Shown: positions 21,406-29,434 of the stretch, piece after piece
Position numbering within the stretch: the first letter of the stretch is position 1
Layout: each line of letters begins with the position of its first letter
Assembly (NCBI RefSeq): GCF_009796785.1
Contig: NZ_CP047026.1
Span: 2,586,501 to 2,650,500 of the forward strand
DNA length: 64,000 bases
Origin: Polaribacter sp. L3A8
Lineage (GTDB): Bacteria; Bacteroidota; Bacteroidia; Flavobacteriales; Flavobacteriaceae
Direction of reading: 5' to 3'
Translations under genes and position numbers: made by a program
Notes under the pieces: generated by a model
Database searches by the model: none
Told to the model about the DNA's origin: nothing
The model's input: only the letters and a program-made list of their open reading frames with translations

Positions 21406-21426
21406 ACGTTCATAGAACGCCGTTCT
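21406..21426 (-). promoter_or_regulatory. Candidate operator upstream of the PLP enzyme gene
   Basis: A perfect palindrome AGAACG-C-CGTTCT (21414-21426) overlaps a second inverted repeat CGTTC-ATA-GAACG (21407-21419). It ends just before the start codon at 21401. The ACGTTCATA half recurs at 21945-21953 before the UPF0251 gene, so the same regulator may bind both. Confidence 0.55.
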
Positions 21427-21506
21427 CTAATGAGACTATTTATCGATTTTTAAACCGTAAATAATTAATATTAATGTATCATGCATATAAACACACATGA
21501 TTCTTT

Positions 21507-21914
21507 TTATTCTTTTAAATTTAATAATTCGGTAGTTTCATCAGAAGAACAATCTCCACATACTTTAGAATTTGTGATGTCTCCTATTAACCTGAAACAG
21601 TTGTTGCATTTATACCAATCTTTTTCAAACTCGAAGTTCCCTCCTTTTATAAGGATCGATTTTCCCTCTACAAATGCTTGTGCAATTTTTTTTAAAGCAC
21701 TGTTATAAATCCTGGTAAGCGTAGGTCTAGAAACTTCCATTTTTTCTGCCGCTATACCTTGCGAAAAACTATCATAAACAACCAACTTAACGGCCTCGTA
21801 TTCTTCATACTGCATTACAATATGCTCCGTATCACAAAATCGAATTCCAAAAGGTTTAAAACCAAGCATTTTAGGCGGACAATTAACTTTCCTTTTCTTT
21901 TTTGGCCTTGGCAT
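21507..21914 (-). CDS. UPF0251 (DUF134) family predicted DNA-binding regulator
   Basis: This 135-residue protein begins MPRPKKKRKV, the family signature. It contains the EEYEAVKLVVYD segment followed by a sigma-like helix-turn-helix (AAEKMEVSRPTLTRIYNSALKKIAQA) and then GKSILIKGGNFE. The C-terminal extension has two Cys pairs (CNNC and CGDC), suggesting a small zinc ribbon. The family is predicted to bind DNA, but its targets are largely uncharacterised. Its own promoter holds an inverted repeat between the -33 and -7 boxes, consistent with autorepression, and a related palindrome precedes the downstream PLP enzyme gene. Confidence 0.9.
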   Translation of the reverse strand: MPRPKKKRKVNCPPKMLGFKPFGIRFCDTEHIVMQYEEYEAVKLVVYDSFSQGIAAEKMEVSRPTLTRIYNSALKKIAQAFVEGKSILIKGGNFEFEKDWYKCNNCFRLIGDITNSKVCGDCSSDETTELLNLKE

Positions 21915-21928
21915 TTATTATTTTTTTG

Positions 21929-21958
21929 CAAATATAAAGAACCTACGTTCATAACAAA
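21929..21958 (-). promoter_or_regulatory. Promoter with embedded operator for the UPF0251 gene
   Basis: On the minus strand TTTG (21955-21958) and TATATTTG (21929-21936) are 18 nt apart, close to the Bacteroidota consensus. The inverted repeat GAAC-ctac-GTTC (21939-21950) lies entirely within the spacer, the classic position for a repressor site. Confidence 0.65.
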
Positions 21959-22073
21959 TAAAATAGTCTAAAGAAAATGCTAAATTTTATTAAAAATGCA
22001 GCTTATATTTAAAATGAGACACTAACTTTATTTCTTATCAAATTAAGTAAACCAATTTGTGCTATTTTATCTT

Positions 22074-22081
22074 TAAATTTG
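22074..22081 (+). promoter_or_regulatory. Candidate -7 box of the tsaC/sua5 gene
   Basis: TAAATTTG matches TAnnTTTG and ends 18 nt before the ATG at 22100. No TTTG is found at the proper -33 distance, so only the -7 element is supported. Confidence 0.45.
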
Positions 22082-22099
22082 CAGCCTATAACATAAGCA

Positions 22100-23059
22100 A
22101 TGAGCATCATTTCTAAAGACATACAAAAAGCAGTACAGTTACTAACCAATGAAGAATTGGTTGCCATACCTACAGAAACCGTTTATGGATTGGCAGGAAA
22201 TATTTTTAGCGAAAAAGCCATAAAAAGTATTTTTTCTACAAAGAAACGTCCGTTTTTTAACCCTTTAATTGTACATATTCCTTCTGTAGATTCTTTAGAG
22301 GGAATTGTAACACATATTCCTGAAAAAGCAAAGTTACTAGCAGCTGCATTTTGGCCTGGTTCTATGACATTGGTTTTAAAAAAGGATAAAAATATTCCAG
22401 ATCTTATTACTGCCGGAAAAGATACTGTTGCGGTTCGTGTTCCTAATCATCCTGTAACTTTAGAGTTATTAAGACAACTTCCTTTTCCATTAGCAGCACC
22501 AAGTGCAAACCCCTTTGGAAGTATTAGCCCAACAAAACCAGAACACGTAGAACGTTATTTTAAAAATGATATTCAACAAGTTTTAGATGGTGGCCCTTGC
22601 ACAAACGGAATTGAATCTACCATTATTGGTTTTATAGATGATGAACCTATTATATATAGATTAGGTGCTTTGGCTTTAGAGGATATTGAAGCGGTTATTG
22701 GTAAAATTTCTATAAAAAATAAGGATGAAGTAAGTCCGGATGCTCCAGGAATGTTAGCAAGACATTACGCACCTAGTACACGTACTTTTTTGGTTGATGA
22801 TGTTGCTGCTGAAGTTAAAAATCATCAAGGAAAAAAAATTGGCGTTTTGGTTTTTAAGAACTCTTTAAGTGATACTGATCTTACTGAGATAATTTTATCA
22901 GAAAAAGGGGATTTGCATGAAGCTGCATCAAAATTATATGATTCATTACACGAATTAGACAGTAAAAAACTGGATGTAATTATTGCAGAACGATTTCCTG
23001 AATCAGGTTTGGGTAAATCTATAAATGACAGATTGCAACGTGCAACGTTTCGTCTTTAA
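22100..23059 (+). CDS. L-threonylcarbamoyladenylate synthase (Sua5/TsaC type with C-terminal Sua5 domain)
   Basis: This enzyme makes threonylcarbamoyl-AMP from threonine, bicarbonate and ATP, the first step of t6A37 modification of ANN-decoding tRNAs. The 319 residues comprise a YrdC domain (VAIPTETVYGLAGN; KKRPFFNPLIVHI; PSANPFGSISPT; GIESTIIGF) of about 200 residues. The linker SPDAPGMLARHYAP and a Rossmann-like Sua5 domain follow, so it is the long Sua5 form rather than the short TsaC. The next gene starts 17 bp downstream with a TTG codon and is probably translated from the same message. Confidence 0.95.
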   Translation: MSIISKDIQKAVQLLTNEELVAIPTETVYGLAGNIFSEKAIKSIFSTKKRPFFNPLIVHIPSVDSLEGIVTHIPEKAKLLAAAFWPGSMTLVLKKDKNIPDLITAGKDTVAVRVPNHPVTLELLRQLPFPLAAPSANPFGSISPTKPEHVERYFKNDIQQVLDGGPCTNGIESTIIGFIDDEPIIYRLGALALEDIEAVIGKISIKNKDEVSPDAPGMLARHYAPSTRTFLVDDVAAEVKNHQGKKIGVLVFKNSLSDTDLTEIILSEKGDLHEAASKLYDSLHELDSKKLDVIIAERFPESGLGKSINDRLQRATFRL

Positions 23060-23076
23060 CTTCCTAATTTTACATA

Positions 23077-24747
23077 TTGAATTATTTCCAAAATTTTAAA
23101 GCAGACTTTTCTAGAATTCAACTTCCAGAAAAATTTACATTCCCTTTTTATTACCAACCTCATACGTTGGCTAAAATTGCAGCAAATGAGCTCCAAGAAT
23201 ATTTAGAGAACCAAACTGATTTTACACATAATTTTGGACTTACAGAAATAGAAAATGAATTGCCAATTGGTAAAATGTTTGGCGTTTTAGTAGTTAAAAA
23301 TCAACAAAATGAAATTGGCTATTTAGCCGCCTTTTCTGGGAAGTTAGCTGATAAAAGCTTACCTAACAAATTTGTACCTCCTGTTTTTAATATGAGAACA
23401 GAAGGTAGTTTCTATATAAAAGGAGAACAAGAAATAGACAAAATAAACGCACAATTATCTATTTTAAAAAAGGATAAAGGATATTTAAAGCTAAAAAAAT
23501 CTGTTCAAAAACTATCAGAAGAAATAGAAGACGATTTAATGCTGGAGAGAAGAAAAATGAAACTTCAGAAAAAAAACAGAAAAACTAAGAAAACAAATGG
23601 GTTAGCCACTTTAAATGAAGCTGATTTTAATGTTTTAAATAAAACGTTAGTTCAAGAGAGTTTTAATAACCAGTTCTACTACAAAGAACTTGTAGAATAT
23701 TACGAAGATAAAATTGCAAAAAAAAGAACAGAATTAATACTTTTTGAAGATAAAATTTCCTCCTTAAAAAAAGAAAGAAAAGAAAAATCTAACTACCTAC
23801 AACAAACACTTTTTAGTAAGTATGCTTTCTTAAATCAAAAGAAAGAGCCGCGTAATTTATTAGACATTTTCAACAATCCTGACATAAAACCACCCGCTGG
23901 TTCTGGAGAATGTTCTGCACCCAAATTATTACAACACGCTTTTTTAAACGACTTAACACCTATTTGCATGGCTGAATTTTGGTGGGGAATTTCGCCAAAC
24001 TCAGCAATTAGAAAACATAAAAACTATTATCCGGCTTGCCAAGGAAGATGCAAACCCATTTTAACACATATGTTAGATGGTGTTAAAATGGACGATAATT
24101 TATTATTAGAAAATTTAGCAGAAAAACAAACTTTAGAAATCATTTATGAAGATGATGTTTTATTGGTTGTAAACAAACCTACTGAGTTTTTATCTGTACC
24201 CGGTAAAGATATTACAGACTCTGTATACACTCGAATTAAGGAGAAATACCCAAACGCAACAGGTCCGTTAATTGTACACAGATTAGACATGTCTACTTCC
24301 GGAATTTTACTATTAACCAAAACCAAAGAAGCTAATAAAGTTTTACAAAGTCAGTTTATAAACAGAACTGTAAAAAAACGATATGTTGCTTTATTAGATG
24401 GTAATTTAACTGAAGAAAGCGGAAAAATAAAACTTCCATTACGTGTAGATTTAGATGACAGACCCAAACAATTAGTCGATTTTGTTCACGGAAAAAATGC
24501 TGAAACAGATTGGAAAGTCATTAAAAAAGAAAATGAAAAAACCAAAATTCACTTCTACCCAATTACAGGACGAACTCATCAATTAAGAGTACATGCTGCT
24601 CATAAAAATGGACTAAACACACCGATTGTAGGTGATGATTTATACGGAAAAAAAGAAAATAGGTTGCATTTACATGCAGAATTCATTGAGTTTAGACATC
24701 CATCAACAAATAAAATAATGAACTTTACGGTTGCTCCAGATTTTTAA
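23077..24747 (+). CDS. RluA family pseudouridine synthase with long N-terminal extension
   Basis: This enzyme isomerises uridine to pseudouridine in structured RNA. The 556 residues are about twice the usual length. The catalytic domain is C-terminal (about 365-556) with HRLDMSTSG (catalytic D404), RYVALLDG and GRTHQLRVH. The first 350 residues contain a Lys/Glu-rich coiled-coil-like stretch (about 125-265) and a Cys-containing segment (GSGECSAPK; YYPACQGRCKP) seen in Bacteroidota relatives of RluA. The TTG at 23077 is the only start that keeps this N-terminus, as the next ATG (near 23275) would remove more than 60 conserved-looking residues. The exact target (rRNA or tRNA) cannot be told. 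It follows the Sua5 gene closely, another RNA-modification enzyme. Confidence 0.88.
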   Translation: MNYFQNFKADFSRIQLPEKFTFPFYYQPHTLAKIAANELQEYLENQTDFTHNFGLTEIENELPIGKMFGVLVVKNQQNEIGYLAAFSGKLADKSLPNKFVPPVFNMRTEGSFYIKGEQEIDKINAQLSILKKDKGYLKLKKSVQKLSEEIEDDLMLERRKMKLQKKNRKTKKTNGLATLNEADFNVLNKTLVQESFNNQFYYKELVEYYEDKIAKKRTELILFEDKISSLKKERKEKSNYLQQTLFSKYAFLNQKKEPRNLLDIFNNPDIKPPAGSGECSAPKLLQHAFLNDLTPICMAEFWWGISPNSAIRKHKNYYPACQGRCKPILTHMLDGVKMDDNLLLENLAEKQTLEIIYEDDVLLVVNKPTEFLSVPGKDITDSVYTRIKEKYPNATGPLIVHRLDMSTSGILLLTKTKEANKVLQSQFINRTVKKRYVALLDGNLTEESGKIKLPLRVDLDDRPKQLVDFVHGKNAETDWKVIKKENEKTKIHFYPITGRTHQLRVHAAHKNGLNTPIVGDDLYGKKENRLHLHAEFIEFRHPSTNKIMNFTVAPDF

Positions 24748-24870
24748 ATTGATATTTCACTGATTTCAACATATAAAAGGACAAACAGTTTAACAAAACA
24801 TACTAACGAGTCAAAATAACAGACTAACTCCTTCTACTCCTTATAATAAATCTTATAAATAAAAAGAAAA

Positions 24871-25497
24871 CTAAGACTTTAAGTTCTTTAAAAAGATACT
24901 TCTATCAACCTCTTGTGCCCCCAAACTAGCTAAATGATCATTATGCATTTGGCAATCTATTAAGGTGTATTCTTTATTTTTAGCTAAATAAATAAACGCC
25001 AATTTAGAAGCATTAGAGACCTTGCTAAACATACTTTCTCCACAGAAAATAGCATTTATTTCTAAACCATATAAACCACCAACTAACTCATCATTCTGCC
25101 ATACTTCTATAGACTTTGCAATGCCTTTTTTGTGTAAATTAATATAAGCCTGCTCCATATCATCCGTAATCCAAGTTCCAAAACCATCACTTCTTTCAAT
25201 ATTCTTACAATTATAAATTACTTCTTTAAAAGCTTTGTTCTCTGTTATTGTAAATTGATTTTTATGGATAATTTTTCGCATCGATTTAGACACTTTTATT
25301 TGATCAGGATATAATACCATTCTTTTATAAGGACAATACCAAACAATAGGATCTCCTTCCGAAAACCAAGGAAAGATTCCGTTTCTGTAGGCATAAATCA
25401 ATCGTTCTTCAGATAAATCTCCACCCAAAGCAATAATTCCATCATCCGTTGTAAACTCATAAGGCGGGAATTCTATTTTATCTGTTAGCCAAATCAT
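24871..25497 (-). CDS. aat: Leucyl/phenylalanyl-tRNA--protein transferase
   Basis: This 208-residue enzyme attaches Leu or Phe from aminoacyl-tRNA to N-terminal Arg/Lys of proteins, marking them for ClpS/ClpAP degradation (N-end rule). Family motifs are visible: FPPYEFTTDDGIIALGGDLS, YRNGIFPWFSEGDPIVWYCP, GFGTWIT, SIEVWQND, LVGGLYGLE and FCGESMFS. The length matches the family. It is a single gene convergent with the pseudouridine synthase. Confidence 0.97.
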   Translation of the reverse strand: MIWLTDKIEFPPYEFTTDDGIIALGGDLSEERLIYAYRNGIFPWFSEGDPIVWYCPYKRMVLYPDQIKVSKSMRKIIHKNQFTITENKAFKEVIYNCKNIERSDGFGTWITDDMEQAYINLHKKGIAKSIEVWQNDELVGGLYGLEINAIFCGESMFSKVSNASKLAFIYLAKNKEYTLIDCQMHNDHLASLGAQEVDRSIFLKNLKS

Positions 25498-25615
25498 TTT
25501 TGCTGTATTTATGGCTAAATTAAGAAAATCTTAAAAAACTATTAAACTAAAATTGTAACCTTATTTATTTAGAATTTGTTCTTATTTTTGCAGTATCATT
25601 TAAACAATTACCTAC

Positions 25616-26245
25616 TTGGAAAAAAAGCGTAAAAAAAGAAAGAAAAAAAAGGCATTTATAGGAAAAAGACTCCATAATTATTATGGTAGAACTGGTTTCT
25701 ATTTATTTGTTTGGGAAAGCTTAAAAAAAGCTTTCTTACCTATCCTTGCCGTTGTGGTTAGTTTATTTCTTTTTAATAAATATGTTTATAATATAAATGA
25801 GGGTTTACATCATTTTACAGAAACTTTTTCTAGACTAACTGTTTTAACAGCTTTCTTTATTTCTGAAACATTGTTAGGGTTAGTGCCTCCAGAAATGTTT
25901 ATTGCATGGTCTAAAAAAACATCAGAACCCGTTTTAAATCTAGCAATCTTAGCTACGTTATCTTATTCAGGAGGTTTACTTTCTTATTTTATTGGAAAAA
26001 CAGCTTTAAAAATTAAATCTGTAAAAGAATATTTAGAAGTAAAAATGGCAGACAACTTAAAAAACACTCGAAAATGGGGTGGAATTTTAATTTTAGTCGG
26101 TGCTTTATTACCACTGCCTTTTTCTATAGCTTGTTTAGCTGCCGGTATGATAAAATACCCTTTTAGAAGTGTTGTTCTGTTTGGTTTATTTCGTTTTGTA
26201 AGATTTGCAATTTATGCCTGGGCAATTTTTCAAGTAGTAAATTAA
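25616..26245 (+). CDS. VTT/DedA-like small polytopic membrane protein
   Basis: This 209-residue protein has a very basic N-terminus (KKRKKRKKKK) and four to five membrane helices. The layout, with ETLLGLVPPEMFIAW in the first half and a GALLPLPFSIACLAAGM segment in the second, resembles VTT/DedA-type proteins (SNARE-associated family), some of which flip or transport lipids. The start codon is TTG at 25616; there is no in-frame ATG that keeps the basic segment. A TATTTTTG box at 25583-25590 fits a -7 promoter element. Specific function unknown. Confidence 0.75.
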   Translation: MEKKRKKRKKKKAFIGKRLHNYYGRTGFYLFVWESLKKAFLPILAVVVSLFLFNKYVYNINEGLHHFTETFSRLTVLTAFFISETLLGLVPPEMFIAWSKKTSEPVLNLAILATLSYSGGLLSYFIGKTALKIKSVKEYLEVKMADNLKNTRKWGGILILVGALLPLPFSIACLAAGMIKYPFRSVVLFGLFRFVRFAIYAWAIFQVVN

Positions 26246-26274
26246 ACTCAATTTAAAATAATTATCTTTGCTGT

Positions 26275-26520
26275 ATGGGATTAACAAATAACGACATTTT
26301 AAAAAAACTACGTGTAGCTCATAAACTGCGCGATACTGATATTGTAGACATTTGCGCTTTGGTTGACTTTAAGGTAAGTAAAGCCGAATTAGGCGCTTTA
26401 TTTAGAAGTGAAGAGCATCCAAAGTATATGGAATGTCAAGATCAAATTTTACGTAATTTCTTAAACGGATTGGTTATTCATTTACGTGGACCAATGCCTA
26501 AGAAAGGAGAAAAAAAATAA
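26275..26520 (+). CDS. DUF1456 (YehS-like) single-repeat protein
   Basis: This 81-residue protein matches the DUF1456 repeat (NNDILKKLRVAHKLRDTDIVDI; LGALFRSEEHPKYMECQDQILRNFLNGL). E. coli YehS contains two such repeats, while this one has a single repeat. The function is unknown. A TATCTTTG box at 26263-26270 ends only 4 nt before the ATG, so the message would have almost no leader. Confidence 0.85.
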   Translation: MGLTNNDILKKLRVAHKLRDTDIVDICALVDFKVSKAELGALFRSEEHPKYMECQDQILRNFLNGLVIHLRGPMPKKGEKK

Positions 26521-26590
26521 TTGCAGATATTTAGATTGTTGGATTATTAGGTCTTTCGATTTAAAAAAGCAAAATAAAATTTTATATAAA

Positions 26591-26626
26591 AAAAGAGTGT
26601 AATTTAAAAATTACACTCTTTTTTTT
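26591..26626. terminator. Bidirectional terminator between DUF1456 and DUF3127 genes
   Basis: AAAAGAGTGTAATTT pairs with AAATTACACTCTTTT and is flanked by A residues on one side and a T run on the other. It serves both convergent genes. Confidence 0.9.
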
Positions 26627-26650
26627 ATTTTTATCTAAAATTCCAATAGT

Positions 26651-27022
26651 CTAGAAAGGTAAATCGTCTGGCTCTTCATCTGTAATTTTAGATGCTGGCT
26701 CAAAATTATCTGTAGGAGGTATATTACCACCTGCAGAAGCACCTTGAGATAAGTTTTCTATTCTCCATCCTACGATTGAGTTAAAGTATTTAGCTTCACC
26801 TTGTGGGTTAATCCACTCTCTACCTCTTAAATTGATAGATACTTTTACATCTTGCCCAACTTTATAGTTGTTTAACAAGTCTGCTTTATCTTGTTGAAAC
26901 TCAATATTAATCATTTGTGGATATTGATCATCTGTTGTAACCACTAATTCTCTTTTTTGAAATCCATTTGATCCAAAAGTTTGAACTTCTCCAATTAATT
27001 TTACTTTACCAATAACTTCCAT
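26651..27022 (-). CDS. DUF3127 OB-fold protein with SSB-like acidic tail
   Basis: From ATG 27020-27022 (MEVIGKVKLIGE) the protein has 123 residues. An upstream in-frame ATG at 27052 would overlap the flavin reductase gene, so the internal start is preferred. The sequence (TFGSNGFQKRELVV; NIEFQQDKADLLNNYKVGQDVKVSINLRGREW) fits DUF3127, a small OB-fold family found in Bacteroidota. The tail EPDDLPF resembles the C-terminal tip of single-stranded DNA-binding proteins (acidic residues then PF) that docks partner proteins. A role in DNA metabolism is plausible, not shown. Its start lies 5 bp past the flavin reductase stop, so they share a transcript. Confidence 0.85.
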   Translation of the reverse strand: MEVIGKVKLIGEVQTFGSNGFQKRELVVTTDDQYPQMINIEFQQDKADLLNNYKVGQDVKVSINLRGREWINPQGEAKYFNSIVGWRIENLSQGASAGGNIPPTDNFEPASKITDEEPDDLPF

Positions 27023-27027
27023 AATTT

Positions 27028-27888
27028 CTAATTTAATAAAAGTACTTTCCAAGCACTTTCTACATCATTCATTTTTAAATACTCTTGGGCAAATGTATGT
27101 TTTTTTGTGGTTTCTAATCCAATAAATTCAGAATGTTCTTCCTTAAAGTTATTAACATCCGCTTCTGTTGGCAATTGTTCTACGTTACCTAACATCCCTA
27201 AATTATTACCAGTTAAAATAGTACTATTCCTTATATCTAAAGGGATTTGGTCTACTCCAATACCTAAATTAGCAATAGGTTTTGGTATTTCGAAAAAACC
27301 ATCTTTAGCTCTTGTATAGTAATTACCTCCTGCTCTTGCTACTAAATCTATTTTATGTTGATCTATGCTTCCATCCTCTGCTAAAACATCCTCAGAAATA
27401 TGCACTTTTACAACTTCACAAACTATTAAGTTTCCAGCGCCACCTTCATCACCTGTAAAAATAACATCATTTACTTTACACTCTAATTGCACAGGAGATT
27501 CTGCTACTCTAAATGGTTTAATTTTATCGGAAGGTAACATGGTAAACCCTGCTTTTTCAAACTCATTTATACCCTCTGGATATTCTGCGCTACTTAAAGA
27601 CATTTGTTGTGCCATCGCATAGTTTACTACATTTATAACAACTTCTTTTGTTGCCAAAGCATTATCTAAAGTATGTTTTGTAGTATTATCTCTAACTCTT
27701 CTTGCAGGAGAAAAAATTAATATTGGCGGATTTGCACCAAAAATATTAAAAAAACTAAAAGGTGATAAATTTGGATTTCCATCTGCATCAATTGTACTTG
27801 CAAAAGCAATGGGTCTTGGCGCAATGGCACCCAATAAATAACCATGCAATTTTTGAGTAGAAATATCTTTTGGATCGATAGAAAGCAT
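27028..27888 (-). CDS. Flavin reductase-like (DIM6/NTAB family) FMN-binding protein
   Basis: This 286-residue protein has the flavin reductase-like split barrel. IAPRPIAFASTIDADGNPNLSPFSFFN near the N-terminus is the FMN-binding signature, followed by DNTTKHTLDNALATKEVVINVV and SPVQLECKVNDV. Members bind FMN and reduce flavins or small aromatic substrates; the physiological partner here is unknown. It is upstream of, and probably cotranscribed with, the DUF3127 gene, and is divergent from the histidine kinase at 27967. Confidence 0.9.
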   Translation of the reverse strand: MLSIDPKDISTQKLHGYLLGAIAPRPIAFASTIDADGNPNLSPFSFFNIFGANPPILIFSPARRVRDNTTKHTLDNALATKEVVINVVNYAMAQQMSLSSAEYPEGINEFEKAGFTMLPSDKIKPFRVAESPVQLECKVNDVIFTGDEGGAGNLIVCEVVKVHISEDVLAEDGSIDQHKIDLVARAGGNYYTRAKDGFFEIPKPIANLGIGVDQIPLDIRNSTILTGNNLGMLGNVEQLPTEADVNNFKEEHSEFIGLETTKKHTFAQEYLKMNDVESAWKVLLLN

Positions 27889-27966
27889 ACATAAATTTTT
27901 AGTTACGTAAAGATACTATCTAATCTTTAAATGAGTTATATACAAGAAACCTTTATATTTGTTTTA

Positions 27967-29118
27967 ATGAACTTTTTCTCTAATACTATTTTATTTAAAC
28001 GAATTACAATTTTTGTTTCGTTAATTATTGTCTCGTTAATTCTATGGAATACATATACGTTCTTTCAAAAATTTAAACATGAAGAGCGTATTAAAATGGA
28101 AATTTTAGCAACTGCTCAAAAGGAAATAGCCAGTGACACCAACTTAGACGCAAATGTAGATTTGCCTTTAAAAATAATTGAGAACAACAGTAATATTCCA
28201 ATGATTTTAGTGAATAACAAGGGAGCGATAGAATATTTTCAAAACCTCGATTCTGTAAAAGCCTCAAATCCTAGTTATTTAGAGAAACAACTACTAGAAA
28301 TGAAGGCAGAAAACGAGCCCATTGAAGTTAGTTATAAAGGAAAAAACAAACAATTTATTTACTACCGAAATTCGGATTTATTAAACAGGTTAACTTACTA
28401 CCCTATTGCTTTAATCTTAATTTTAGTGCTCTTTCTAAGTGTTATTTATATGTTTTACAACTCTAACAAAGCTGCAGAAACCAATAAACTCTGGACAGGC
28501 ATGGCTAAAGAAACAGCACATCAAATTGGTACACCCTTATCTTCTCTTTTAGGCTGGATTGCCATTTTAAAAATGGAAAAAATTGATGATAAATATGTAG
28601 AAGAAATAGAAAAAGACGTTAGCAGACTAAACACTATTGCAAATCGATTTTCTAAAATTGGCTCTACCCCAGAATTGAAAAAAGAAAATGTGGTTGCTAT
28701 TACAAAACAAGCTTTCGATTATTTAGAATCTAGAAGTTCTAAACAAATATCCTTTTCTTTTATTACTACTGATGATGAGATTTACACAAACTTAAATACA
28801 GAACTATTTGGTTGGGTTATAGAAAACCTTATCAAAAATGCTATTGACGCTATGTTAGGTAAAGGAGAACTGAAACTAAATATAGAAAACACTACTAAAA
28901 AAGTAAAAATTACCATTACTGATACTGGTAAAGGAATGCCTAAAAAGTTATTCAAACAGATTTTTAAACCCGGATTTACCACTAAAAAGCGTGGTTGGGG
29001 CTTAGGATTATCACTTTCTAAACGTATTGTTTCTGATTATCACAAAGGAAAAATATTTGTACAAAAATCTGAAATTGGAAAAGGAACTACTTTTGAGATC
29101 CAATTAGACAAAGTGTAG
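27967..29118 (+). CDS. Membrane sensor histidine kinase
   Basis: From ATG 27967 the protein has 383 residues. One membrane helix lies near residues 10-30, a periplasmic sensor of about 100 residues follows, and a second helix lies near 140-160 (LTYYPIALILILVLFLSVIYMF). The phosphoacceptor H185 is in TAHQIGTPLSSLLGW, a variant with Gln in place of the usual Glu after His. The ATP-binding domain has NLIKNAIDAM, DTGKGMPKK and WGLGLSLSKRI. No response regulator gene is adjacent. An ATG at 27931 would add 12 residues, but a TATATTTG -7 box at 27954-27961 lies between the two and supports the later start. Confidence 0.9.
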   Translation: MNFFSNTILFKRITIFVSLIIVSLILWNTYTFFQKFKHEERIKMEILATAQKEIASDTNLDANVDLPLKIIENNSNIPMILVNNKGAIEYFQNLDSVKASNPSYLEKQLLEMKAENEPIEVSYKGKNKQFIYYRNSDLLNRLTYYPIALILILVLFLSVIYMFYNSNKAAETNKLWTGMAKETAHQIGTPLSSLLGWIAILKMEKIDDKYVEEIEKDVSRLNTIANRFSKIGSTPELKKENVVAITKQAFDYLESRSSKQISFSFITTDDEIYTNLNTELFGWVIENLIKNAIDAMLGKGELKLNIENTTKKVKITITDTGKGMPKKLFKQIFKPGFTTKKRGWGLGLSLSKRIVSDYHKGKIFVQKSEIGKGTTFEIQLDKV

Positions 29119-29434
29119 TTGAACGGTTTCTACAACAATCCTAAAAAAGATATTTCCTTAATACTTACTGTAAGTACTAAAACACTTGTTTCCTCTCGAT
29201 TTATTGATAAAACCAACACTCTTTACTACCAATAGTTTCTCAAAATTAACACTTTTTTCACTTAATAAATGGTTATTAAAGCAATTTTATCTAATAACAA
29301 AAAGCAATTCAACTACACTAAACTGCATTTTAAGTACATAAAAAAGCCACTCGAATAAAAACATCTCATTTTTTTAAACCTCATCACTAATTTTGTAACT
29401 CCAAACGATATTAAAATTTAAAAACCAGTTATAT
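29119..29434. other. Intergenic region before surface protein paralog A
   Basis: This AT-rich stretch contains no gene or strong hairpin that I can find. A TAATTTTG element at 29388-29395 fits a -7 promoter box 39 bp before the start of the next gene. Confidence 0.5.
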
